Position numbers and translations under genes: made by a program
Shown here: in pieces, positions 34,727-42,270 of the stretch
How the letters are laid out: each line of letters opens with the position of its first letter
Position numbering within the stretch: the first letter of the stretch is position 1
Notes under the pieces: model-generated
What the model was told of the DNA's origin: nothing
The model's database searches: none
What the model saw: only the letters and a program-made list of their open reading frames with translations
NCBI GenBank assembly: GCA_963733265.1
Contig: CAVTCF010000002.1
Location: forward strand, 434,001 to 498,000
Origin: PALSA-1006 sp963733265
Lineage (GTDB): Bacteria; Pseudomonadota; Gammaproteobacteria; Burkholderiales; Gallionellaceae
Reading direction: 5' to 3'
Length of the DNA stretch: 64,000 nt

Positions 34727-36325
34727 ATGAATACCCGCTCAACTCTGTACCTTCTTGCCGCGTTTATTTTTTCAAGTACTGCCTTTGCAGCTGAACAAAC
34801 CTACATTCGTGAGTACAGCTATCAAGCCAGCGAAGCCGATAGCAAAATAACTGCTCGCGCCATTGCTTTACAGGAAGTTAAACGCGAATTACTAAGTGAG
34901 CTTGGCACACATGTCAGTGTATTAGTAAAGCAGCAAAGCTCATCAGATGGTCGCAAGTTTGGCACAGTGGAAATCGAAACATTGTCGGCGGGTGTCACCA
35001 GCGTAAAGATTCTTGATGAAAAATGGAACGGCTCAGTATATGTGCTCAAGGCACAAATCAAAGCCGATCCGGCAGATGTGCTGAATTCGCTGAATAAAAT
35101 GTTAGATGTTGACGCAAAGAATAAGCAAATTTCGCAACTTGCCGATAATCTCTCAAAAGTGAGTAGCCAGAATATTCAAATCGCGGAATCTCTTACTCAG
35201 TCCAAAAAAGAAATAGATGCGGCACTCGCAGAGATTACGCGCCTAAAAAAACAGCTTGAAGAAAAACAAACCGACGCTGCACGACAAGCTCTTCAGGCCG
35301 ACTATCAGAAGCAGTCAGACAAACTGACTTTAAATGAAATGTTTGTTTCTGGCGTTCAACAATATAGAGAAGGTCACAATACAGAAGCACTGCGTATATT
35401 TCAGAATGCTGCTGATCAGGGGTATTCCAAGGCGCAGTTCTCTCTCGGCGTGATGTATAACAAAGGCGATGGTATTGCTCAAGATGCAAAGCAAGCGATT
35501 TACTGGTTTCAGAAAGCTGCTGATCAGGGTCTGGCACCAGCACAACACAATCTAGGTGTAATGTTTTTCAATGATCAGGTATCACCAGATGCAAAACAGG
35601 CTGCGTTTTGGTTTCAGAAAGCTGCTGATCAGGGGTATGGGCCATCTCAGCATAATCTTGGTTGGATGTATGAAAATGGCAATGGTGTCGCACGAGATGG
35701 AGAGCAAGCGATTTACTGGTATCAGAAAGCTGCTGGTCAGGGGTATGCAGATTCGCAATACAATCTAGGCGGAATGTATTTCAATGGAAACGGTGTCAAA
35801 CTCGATCTAAAGCAGGCCGCTTATTGGTGGAACAAATCTTCCGATCAGGGTTTTGCACAGGCGCAATTTAATCTTGGCTTGATGTATGAGAAAGGCTATG
35901 GTGTTGAACAAGATTCAAAGCAAGCGATTTACTGGTGGAAAAAAGCTGCTGATCAGGGTTTTGCACAGGCGCAATTCAGTCTGGCTGTAATGCACATAAA
36001 AGGCGTCGGTGGTGTCGAACGCAATGCGAAGCAAGCTGTGTATTGGTATCGGAAAGCTGCTGATCAGGGGTATGCAACGGCGCAATTCAATCTGGGTGTG
36101 ATGTTCACCAAAGGCATTGGTGTCAAACAAAATGCAAAGCAAGCTGTGAATTGGTTTCAGAAAGCTGCTGATCAGGGTTTTGCACAGGCACAATTCAATC
36201 TAGGTGTGATGTACTTGAATGGCGACGGTGTCGCGCAGGATGAAAAGCAGGCGACGTATTGGTGGAAGAAATCGGCCGATCAGGGTTTTGAACCAGCTAT
36301 CGCAGCACTTCGCAAACTTCAATAG
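34727..36325 (+). CDS. Exported Sel1-repeat protein
   Basis: A 532-residue protein with signal peptide (MNTRSTLYLLAAFIFSSTAFA), an N-terminal domain of about 100 residues, a coiled coil (about 125–190, KKEIDAALAEITRLKKQLEEKQ), then eight full Sel1/TPR-like repeats and a partial ninth (pattern AxYWxxKAADQGxAxAQFNLGxMYxxGxGVxxDxKQ). Such solenoids scaffold periplasmic or surface complexes. The repeats are very similar at DNA level (recurring AAAGCTGCTGATCAGG), so copy number may change by recombination. A partner is not evident; the next gene is a small hypothetical. Confidence 0.85.
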   Translation: MNTRSTLYLLAAFIFSSTAFAAEQTYIREYSYQASEADSKITARAIALQEVKRELLSELGTHVSVLVKQQSSSDGRKFGTVEIETLSAGVTSVKILDEKWNGSVYVLKAQIKADPADVLNSLNKMLDVDAKNKQISQLADNLSKVSSQNIQIAESLTQSKKEIDAALAEITRLKKQLEEKQTDAARQALQADYQKQSDKLTLNEMFVSGVQQYREGHNTEALRIFQNAADQGYSKAQFSLGVMYNKGDGIAQDAKQAIYWFQKAADQGLAPAQHNLGVMFFNDQVSPDAKQAAFWFQKAADQGYGPSQHNLGWMYENGNGVARDGEQAIYWYQKAAGQGYADSQYNLGGMYFNGNGVKLDLKQAAYWWNKSSDQGFAQAQFNLGLMYEKGYGVEQDSKQAIYWWKKAADQGFAQAQFSLAVMHIKGVGGVERNAKQAVYWYRKAADQGYATAQFNLGVMFTKGIGVKQNAKQAVNWFQKAADQGFAQAQFNLGVMYLNGDGVAQDEKQATYWWKKSADQGFEPAIAALRKLQ

Positions 36326-36345
36326 ATCGCAAAGAACGATAAAAA

Positions 36346-36621
36346 ATGGACATTAATCTTTTTCTCAGCCTCCTTCAAGATCCACAAAAAAAGCAAGTGG
36401 ATTTGGTGACAATGCGCGAAAATGCAATAGCCAAAAATGCGATTGAACACGTACGGTTGGCTGAGTCCGTGCTAGATCAGCGGTTTCCCAATTGGCGAAC
36501 GATCAAGAGCCGGAAGGGCGGAAACAAGCCTACAAATGCAATGTTTTTGGGTGTGGAGAAGCATTTTGATAGCGAAAAAGATGCGTACATCTGGCTGATG
36601 GAGCGTTTTACTCAACACTAG
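36346..36621 (+). CDS. Hypothetical protein (91 aa)
   Basis: A small soluble protein, 20 bases after the Sel1 gene, in the same direction. Sequence DINLFLSLLQDPQKKQVDLV at the start and a C-terminal FDSEKDAYIWLMERF that resembles DNA- or protein-interaction motifs of small phage-type proteins. No family assigned. Probably co-transcribed with the Sel1 gene. Confidence 0.5.
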   Translation: MDINLFLSLLQDPQKKQVDLVTMRENAIAKNAIEHVRLAESVLDQRFPNWRTIKSRKGGNKPTNAMFLGVEKHFDSEKDAYIWLMERFTQH

Positions 36622-36749
36622 TCTTCAGTGGAGACAATGGTGACGCTATTTGCAAATAAGCACTGCCGTAAAAAAGGGGAATACGTTTGCTAACTAGAAA
36701 CGCCATACCGAATGCCACAAACGCCGTATGAATTTTGTAATCTGTACAC

Positions 36750-36836
36750 GGCTTACTACTCAGTAGTCTTGTTCTGTAATCCACTACTTCGGTAGTCAAT
36801 TGCAATGCTACTGGTACTACTCAGTAGTACCAGTAG
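36750..36836. repeat. Cluster of ACTACT/AGTAGT hairpins
   Basis: Three palindromes within 90 bases: TACTACTCAGTAGT (about 36753–36766), ACTAC-TTCG-GTAGT (36783–36797, a UUCG tetraloop) and the 14-bp perfect pair CTACTGGTACTACT–C–AGTAGTACCAGTAG (36808–36836). No T-run follows. They fill the gap between two convergent genes. Confidence 0.7.
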
Positions 36837-36963
36837 TCGGGACAACTGAATTTAAACTCTGTAAACAAACACCTGTACATATTGACCTGTGGTGCTGGGG
36901 CGTCGGTTCAAGTTTTGTATCCATCCTGATACCACAATAAATGTGGCTTAACAGCATTTGCAT

Positions 36964-37347
36964 TTATCCTAAAACATGATTACCGTTTTTTCTTCGCGGC
37001 TCCGCTGTCAGCCGGTAAACGTCCATCGCTTTTTGTTGCCCGCACCTTAGAAATAACCGAATTTGTTCTACGGTTGGTTTGTTCTGGCTCGAATTTTGTT
37101 CGACTGAACATATGATCTTTCCATCCGTTTTCTGTTCGTCTTTTTTGCCCCGAGAATATTCCATCCACAAGATGACCCCGGCCAATTCCAAAAAAAGCGC
37201 GATGCAAAGATTAAAAAACATGGATACATTACTATCGCTACTACCGAGTAGTGCAGCAATACTGTGAATAAAAGGATCCTCGGATTCACTACGCTGAATC
37301 TCCGGCGAGTTGTGTGTCAAACCAAGCAAAATATCTTCGAGTTTCAC
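36964..37347 (-). CDS. Hypothetical protein with one membrane segment (127 aa)
   Basis: Starts at a GTG. One hydrophobic stretch, FFNLCIALFLELAGVILWM (about residues 43–61), is followed by a charged tail ending VEQIRLFLRCGQQKAMDVYRL. It could be the surviving part of a longer mobile-element protein. Coding evidence is moderate; I name no family. Confidence 0.4.
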   Translation of the reverse strand: MKLEDILLGLTHNSPEIQRSESEDPFIHSIAALLGSSDSNVSMFFNLCIALFLELAGVILWMEYSRGKKDEQKTDGKIICSVEQNSSQNKPTVEQIRLFLRCGQQKAMDVYRLTAEPRRKNGNHVLG

Positions 37348-37707
37348 CCGGCGTCTGATGGAGGCAATAGTGGCCTGATGGCCTTTGCTACATTTTAATC
37401 GTGCCGTTATAGCCCCTCAGAGCGATGCATTTTTGTACACCCAGCAAAAATTGTTTACGCTTTCTGATTGTCGTTATAGGCTTCTAATTGCTTCATGAGT
37501 TGTTAAAAGTCAGAAATTCGCTAGCGTTTAGTAACTTTTGCGTTTTTACACACTCTGGGCCGACTTGAGGCAGATTGCCTTTACTAATGACCATGTCCGC
37601 TCTGTATTTTATTTCAGCCTCTCAAGTTTTGCTTTATCTTTCTGCAACAGGTAACTATTGTGGAAATAGCAACTTCCTGAAACCGGATGTCAACGTCTGG
37701 TTAGAGT
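37348..37707. other. Intergenic, no supported gene
   Basis: A 360-base AT-rich stretch between two minus-strand genes. Short open frames exist but have no start context or recognisable sequence. I see no terminator, repeat or RNA structure that I can support. Confidence 0.5.
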
Positions 37708-38127
37708 TCATAGGCCCTTTCGCGTCCTTGCCAGGTTGTACGCACCCAAGCCAATCACAATGCTAGTGATTCCAGGAACGAAAAATTCAACTCGTTGAGA
37801 CACCACAACTTGAATCAATTCAACTATGCCGAATACCCCAAATACAGTTCCCCATATCATTAAGGCCGAGTTTGATAAGAGTCGGTCGCTGCCCTTGATT
37901 CCACGGCCCGTGATAAGTCTGATAGAAAACATAGCTAGTGAATATGCTATGAGCGCCATGACGAGTTCAATTACTAGCATGCCAGCGCTGTACGCTCCGT
38001 TTTTCACAGCAAGAACTGCGAAAAATATGAACAGGGCGCCAAAAACGAGGCTAAGCAGAAGCAAGCCGACGCCAATAAACCTTTCGAAACGTCGAGAGAC
38101 TGACCGCAGTTGACTGGACACCGTCAA
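37708..38127 (-). CDS. Small integral membrane protein (139 aa)
   Basis: Four hydrophobic helices (about residues 17–40, 47–68, 85–105, 113–130) and short charged loops (SRRFERF near the start, NLARTRKG at the end). Starts at a TTG at 38125–38127, or the GTG two codons later. Its start is 1 base from the stop of the upstream LprI–SPRY gene, so the two are coupled. Function unknown. Confidence 0.55.
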   Translation of the reverse strand: MTVSSQLRSVSRRFERFIGVGLLLLSLVFGALFIFFAVLAVKNGAYSAGMLVIELVMALIAYSLAMFSIRLITGRGIKGSDRLLSNSALMIWGTVFGVFGIVELIQVVVSQRVEFFVPGITSIVIGLGAYNLARTRKGL

Positions 38128-38128
38128 A

Positions 38129-39019
38129 TTAATTCAGTTTTTGATTACGCCATGGACTGTACCCATCAGGCAAAGCATAAGCCATTGGTGTGTCTCCACC
38201 AAAATTGGGAATTACTGCCTTGCTAGAAAAATAAGGACTCGAACTATCGGCACTCAGAATTAACACTCCGGCAAAATCCTTCCCTAGCTTTAAATCTAAT
38301 CCTTGATTACTACCCGGAACTCCATTACTCCAGACACCATTTTGTCGAATATAAAGTTTTCCATTATCAAAGTCGGCAGCAATCCCAACGCGTACTGATG
38401 CAACTTCGGAATCACGTTGCCTAATATTAAATATTGTTCCTGAGAAAGATTCTTGGTTAGAAACTCCAATCGAAAGAACCATTGGGGCAATTTTGACGAT
38501 CTCTCCGGGATTTAAAGTTACTTCGAAGTACCACTTCCCATTTGAGTGGAAGGTAGTCTTGTGTCCATCATATGCAGAGGCAGGCAATTTCTTATTGCCA
38601 GCTGTTTCAGTTTTCTCATTTGGATTTTGTGTAGGCGCAACTACGCCTGATTGCATATGCTCCAATTCGCTAATTCGTCCGCGCGTAAATCTTACTACGC
38701 AGGTAGTTTTGGCGTAGTCTTGCAAGATTAAGGATAACCACTTGTCTCGGTTGTGCTCTTTGGAATCTAAATTGCATTCCGCGTCACGTTTTTTTAACCA
38801 TGCTCGTTGAGCGACCCTAAGATCATTCTTCTGCTCTTCCGTCTTGCTGCCCATCAATTCCTTATAGATATCATTTATCTTCTTATCGGAATCTATCAAC
38901 TCAACACCAAGGCACCTAGCCACTTCTTGATCTCCAGTAGGGGAGTCGCATTGCAAAGCAAACGCAGACGAAATAAAAAAACATGTAACTAAGAAAACAA
39001 TACTATTAAGTAAACGCAT
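38129..39019 (-). CDS. LprI/DUF1311–SPRY fusion, exported
   Basis: A 296-residue exported protein. Signal peptide MRLLNSIVFLVTCFFISSAFA; then an LprI/DUF1311-type domain (about residues 22–115) with conserved Cys and the WLKKRDAEC motif seen in lysozyme-inhibitor-like proteins. After a short linker comes a SPRY-like beta domain (about 150–290): KWYFEVTLNP, then LSIGVSNQ and VGIAADFDNGKLYIRQNGVW. A bacterial periplasmic SPRY domain is uncommon. The strong RBS TGGAGG supports the start. Next to an amidase gene, which fits a cell-wall theme. Confidence 0.75.
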   Translation of the reverse strand: MRLLNSIVFLVTCFFISSAFALQCDSPTGDQEVARCLGVELIDSDKKINDIYKELMGSKTEEQKNDLRVAQRAWLKKRDAECNLDSKEHNRDKWLSLILQDYAKTTCVVRFTRGRISELEHMQSGVVAPTQNPNEKTETAGNKKLPASAYDGHKTTFHSNGKWYFEVTLNPGEIVKIAPMVLSIGVSNQESFSGTIFNIRQRDSEVASVRVGIAADFDNGKLYIRQNGVWSNGVPGSNQGLDLKLGKDFAGVLILSADSSSPYFSSKAVIPNFGGDTPMAYALPDGYSPWRNQKLN

Positions 39020-39042
39020 TCCAACCTCCAGTTGTTAATAAT

Positions 39043-39762
39043 TTAGTAAATGACTCCGCAATTGGACAAGCCTGTCTTGACTGCTTCAGCAATTTTTTCT
39101 TGAGTTACATTAAGTTTTAGACTCTCTTCTTCTTTGCGATTAACAATAACCCCAGCTTCAAGTAGCACGGCAGGTTGAGTTGCTGTTTTTAGAACAATTA
39201 AATCATCAAAATAGTAAACCCCGTTCAACTGATCAGCCCATTCTCTGCTCTCGCCAGCAATTGCGTCTGCATGATATGTAGAGTGGTGAAATCCTGATTC
39301 TTGCAACTTTGATCCAATAGCAGTTGCACATTTCAAACTTTCCGCTAAATATGGATTTTTTCTCGAAACAAATAGACTATATCCCGAAAACTTATCAGCA
39401 TAGTGATGTACTGCACCATTCCATTTCCAGTACTTAAAGAATTGGGGCTTTGCTGAATCGTGATGTACTGACAGGAAGAACTTTGCGTTAACAGAGCTTG
39501 CCTTTGCGGTTCTATTGTGAATATCGCTCATCGTGCCATCAGCTCCAATCAATACTGCTTTCGTATGACTAGAATAAAGTGCTTTGGCGATCTTAGCTGC
39601 CAATATTGAGTTGTATTCGAATTCACTTACTCCCCGAGCACTCGAAGCTCCTGAGTTATCAAAAGAGTGCCCGACATCAACTGCAATCAATGCTTCGTTT
39701 TCTGCAAAAGAAGGTATCGAGAAAGATAACGTGCAGACGATTATCCAAATAACTTTCCTCAT
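39043..39762 (-). CDS. N-acetylmuramoyl-L-alanine amidase (Amidase_3-like), exported
   Basis: A 239-residue periplasmic protein. Signal peptide MRKVIWIIVCTLSFSIPSFA, so the start is set at 39760–39762 rather than the upstream ATG at 39801. Amidase_3 features: first zinc ligand in ALIAVDVGHSFD, central SVNAKFFLSVHHDSA with the second His, and the late catalytic Glu in AVLLEAGVI. Predicted to cleave peptidoglycan stem peptides. The catalytic pattern looks complete. It lies between a hydrolase gene and the LprI–SPRY gene on the same strand. Confidence 0.82.
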   Translation of the reverse strand: MRKVIWIIVCTLSFSIPSFAENEALIAVDVGHSFDNSGASSARGVSEFEYNSILAAKIAKALYSSHTKAVLIGADGTMSDIHNRTAKASSVNAKFFLSVHHDSAKPQFFKYWKWNGAVHHYADKFSGYSLFVSRKNPYLAESLKCATAIGSKLQESGFHHSTYHADAIAGESREWADQLNGVYYFDDLIVLKTATQPAVLLEAGVIVNRKEEESLKLNVTQEKIAEAVKTGLSNCGVIY

Positions 39763-39797
39763 TCGACTGGAAGTAACCCATAGGCCAGTTGCTAGAT

Positions 39798-40559
39798 TCA
39801 TAGGGCTGCTCGCATGGTATCCAGATATTGCGCTGTGTTCGAGATGTTATTGTGACCAACCTTGGGAATGAATACGATGGTCGCGATACCTTTTTCGAAG
39901 GCGGCATTCAGGCGCTCAGTGTTTGAGCGGGGAATAACCTCGTCGAACTCTGCGCCGATAATCATGGTTGGTATCCGAATCTTCGGAGCATCTCGCCATG
40001 ACTCAAACTTGTCGGAAAGAAGCCAGCGAATGGGGAAGTAAGGGAACTGCTGCTCAGCGATGTTCTGGATGCTGTCATACGGCGTGACCAGCACGAGGCG
40101 AGATGCAGGTCGTTGGCTAGCAAGCCGAATTGCCACTCCCGTTCCAAGACTTCGCCCAACGATGGCTATATCAGGGTGTTCACTGTGTACCTTGTCAAAA
40201 AGTATCTGCGCGTCAGCATGAAGCGCCTCCTCTGAAGGATCTCCTGTGCTTCCTCCATATCCACGGTAATGGAGCAGGTAGATCGCGTAGTCAGGAAATG
40301 CTTGGGAGAACGAAGACAGATTTGCAGAGACATCTTCTGCGTTTCCGCCAAAGTAGATCAGTGCCTTTTGTCCAGCATGAGGTCGAACTGAGACCATAAG
40401 GTTCGCATTGGAAACAGGTAAAATGATTGTCGCAGAAGGCGTGTCGAAAGCATTTTGCTGGGGAAAATAGATAAGCGAGCGTTGAAATACGAAGAGAGCG
40501 ATGCAAGCAAAACAGTAGAGTAAAAGCAAAATTGTAATGATCCAGACAGCAAATCGCAC
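39798..40559 (-). CDS. Alpha/beta hydrolase with N-terminal membrane anchor
   Basis: A 253-residue hydrolase of the Bem46/ABHD type. N-terminal membrane helix (VWIITILLLLYCFACIALFV), nucleophile elbow GRSLGTG (about residues 135–141), Asp in GAEFDEVIP and His in KVGHNNI complete the triad. GTG start. Substrate unknown; membrane-bound members act on lipids or esters. Its stop is close to the upstream end of the amidase gene, so the four genes 40559→37708 may form one transcript. Confidence 0.8.
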   Translation of the reverse strand: MRFAVWIITILLLLYCFACIALFVFQRSLIYFPQQNAFDTPSATIILPVSNANLMVSVRPHAGQKALIYFGGNAEDVSANLSSFSQAFPDYAIYLLHYRGYGGSTGDPSEEALHADAQILFDKVHSEHPDIAIVGRSLGTGVAIRLASQRPASRLVLVTPYDSIQNIAEQQFPYFPIRWLLSDKFESWRDAPKIRIPTMIIGAEFDEVIPRSNTERLNAAFEKGIATIVFIPKVGHNNISNTAQYLDTMRAAL

Positions 40560-40953
40560 GATTTAGAAATTCCTTAAATTGCTGTTAGATGCTTGACGTC
40601 CGATTGCATTAGCTAACAAAGTGACAGTTCATCAATCCCTGCATTCATTCGACCAAGAAAATTGAAACCGGCGCATCCTCACATAAATATTTTCAATTGT
40701 CTATAGACCGTTTGGCTTTATGCTCACCCGGTCCTTCGATGTAATTAAATTGTCGTATTTGTGTGATATTGGAGAGTTGCACTAATTAATTTTGATCAAA
40801 AACCAATTAAACTTGTGTGATTCGTTCTGAAACTTTCAAAAATTAACTGCCGGATAACGGCCAGTCACGAAGGACTCTAACTGGCCGGCAATGCCCTGTC
40901 GGCATACTACTCTCCGGCAGTCTCATGTCGAGCGGTCAACGGCCATTCACTGT
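40560..40953. other. Intergenic with nested inverted repeats
   Basis: A gap of about 390 bases without a supported gene. Near its end CTGCCGG (40847–40853) pairs with CCGGCAG (40914–40920), enclosing GGCCAGT (40859–40865) pairing with ACTGGCC (40880–40886). This nested fold could be a structured RNA or a recombination-site relic; nothing else is evident. Confidence 0.4.
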
Positions 40954-41250
40954 TCATTTCCACGTTACGTAACTTTTTTCCTTTGATGCGGCAGCGAGCA
41001 AATTTATCAAAGGCAGCGCTCGATGAGCCACGCTTACAACTGGCTCATCAGCATTTTTATCAGCAATTAATGGCGAAGATCTTTCCACATCGATAGCGGC
41101 TCTTAGCCGACTTAGTGCCAAAGGAACATCTTCTGCCCGAATAGCACCTGGCACAGTTGCGCTGTGCCCCATCATTTTCAGCATACTAAGGGCGACATCC
41201 CCAAACATAGTGATGTCGGCATACGCATCTGTTGTAAAAGTCACCAGCAT
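40954..41250 (-). CDS. DUF1840 family protein
   Basis: A 98-residue soluble protein. The N-terminus MLVTFTTDAYADITMFGDVA and the sequence SATVPGAIRAEDVPLALSRL match the DUF1840 pattern found in betaproteobacteria. Function unknown. It is an island-borne copy of a family that is usually chromosomal, so it may have been swept up from a host genome. Monocistronic. Confidence 0.8.
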   Translation of the reverse strand: MLVTFTTDAYADITMFGDVALSMLKMMGHSATVPGAIRAEDVPLALSRLRAAIDVERSSPLIADKNADEPVVSVAHRALPLINLLAAASKEKSYVTWK

Positions 41251-41422
41251 TCAGCTCTCCTTGTACATCGCATATCGGTCAGCGACTTTGTGCCGATATA
41301 ACTATACGCCGCTCGACTCACTGCTCAATGTTATTTGCCCGCAATCCCAATACTTGCAATTTCAACAGACATTTTCATATCGGAACAGCTCCAGGACAGG
41401 TGCCGGTTTCGGCTCAACTTGA

Positions 41423-41701
41423 TTAATGTCGCGGTTCATCTAAGTCCATCACAACATTTCCGAGCATGCCAATCAAATTCATCATGCCATTCACAAGAAT
41501 GTCTGTTTGTTCGGCATTCGGCTTTTCAATATCTAGCATAGCTTGTGTTTCTTCGACTGGTAGTTCGCCATATTTCAATTGATAATGGGATAAATTCACT
41601 GCCAGTAATCTAGCTGTCTCGGCAATATCATCCTTACTCGCTTTTTCCAGCAATTGGTCTGCTAGATTGTAGAGGTGTGAAAGCTCCAGTAATGTAGACA
41701 T
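41423..41701 (-). CDS. Small helical protein divergent from umuD'C
   Basis: A 92-residue helical protein (MSTLLELSHLYNLADQLLEK, then DIAETARLLAVNLSHYQLKY). The start at 41699–41701 is chosen because the longer open frame upstream would run through the umuD promoter. It shares the intergenic region with umuD'C, divergently. No family recognised; a role in regulating the neighbouring genes is possible but unsupported. Confidence 0.5.
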   Translation of the reverse strand: MSTLLELSHLYNLADQLLEKASKDDIAETARLLAVNLSHYQLKYGELPVEETQAMLDIEKPNAEQTDILVNGMMNLIGMLGNVVMDLDEPRH

Positions 41702-41818
41702 CAGCGTTCTCCGATTCGATTGTCGATTGAGTCTGGATTGTATGTTGCCTAAATAGTTTTGGGATAGGCATGAATCTTTAAATAAAGTGATTGAAATGCT
41801 GATGTCCTCACCTATAGA

Positions 41819-41847
41819 TTGACGCAAGAACGTTCGTTCTTTATTAT
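41819..41847 (+). promoter_or_regulatory. Sigma-70 promoter with LexA-like operator for umuD'C
   Basis: TTGACG (41819–41824), a 17-base spacer and TATTAT (41842–41847) make a near-consensus promoter. The spacer contains AGAACGTTCGTTCT (41827–41840), i.e. GAAC-N4-GTTC, the pattern of Gram-positive-type LexA boxes rather than the CTGT-N8-ACAG form typical of beta/gamma LexA. A repressor bound here would block the polymerase directly. Confidence 0.6.
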
Positions 41848-41901
41848 GCAGAAAGAGTTCTTTCTCCACTATTGGAGCAATCACCTTACTCGTTTCAGCC
41901 A

Positions 41902-42261
41902 ATGACCACTGGTTTCGCATCCCCCGCTGATGATTTCATTGAAGGCAAACTAAGCCTAGATAAACTGCTTGTCCAAAATAAGGAAGCAACCTTCTTTGTT
42001 CGAGCAGAAGGTGATGCAATGTTTGATGCTTGCATTAGTCATGGCGATTTGCTGGTTGTGGATAGGTCAATAACTCCTATCTCTGGACATATTGTTATAG
42101 CAGTTGTTGAGGGTGAATTAATTGTCAGAAGGTATTTTGAGCAAGATGGAAATTTCATTCTCAAAGCAGATAATCCTACATACACAGACATACAATTTCG
42201 GGATGGTCAGGAACTAAAGATTTGGGGTGTTGTAACCTCATTGGTTAAGCAGCTCATCTGA
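41902..42261 (+). CDS. umuD: UmuD'-like protein, encoded already trimmed and without protease dyad
   Basis: The ATG at 41902 gives a 119-residue protein starting MTTGFASPADDF. E. coli UmuD' begins GFPSPAADY after self-cleavage, so this gene codes for the processed form directly. A TTG start at 41872 would add only ten residues. The catalytic serine of the LexA/UmuD peptidase is Ala (EGDAMFD instead of GDSM; residue 39) and the catalytic Lys is Arg (LIVRRYF; residue 76). UmuD' binds UmuC to form the mutagenic DNA polymerase V. Phage P1 HumD is a known precedent for a pre-trimmed UmuD. Ten bases separate it from umuC; promoter with LexA-like site at 41819–41847. Confidence 0.85.
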   Translation: MTTGFASPADDFIEGKLSLDKLLVQNKEATFFVRAEGDAMFDACISHGDLLVVDRSITPISGHIVIAVVEGELIVRRYFEQDGNFILKADNPTYTDIQFRDGQELKIWGVVTSLVKQLI

Positions 42262-42270
42262 AGGTAAGCG

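Noticed and set aside
41846..41905. 19-residue leader ORF (MQKEFFLHYWSNHLTRFSQ) overlapping the umuD' start by ATGA
   Set aside because: Its ATG lies inside the predicted -10 box (41842–41847), so the transcript would start after it. It looks like a frame-shifted relic of the lost UmuD arm at best.
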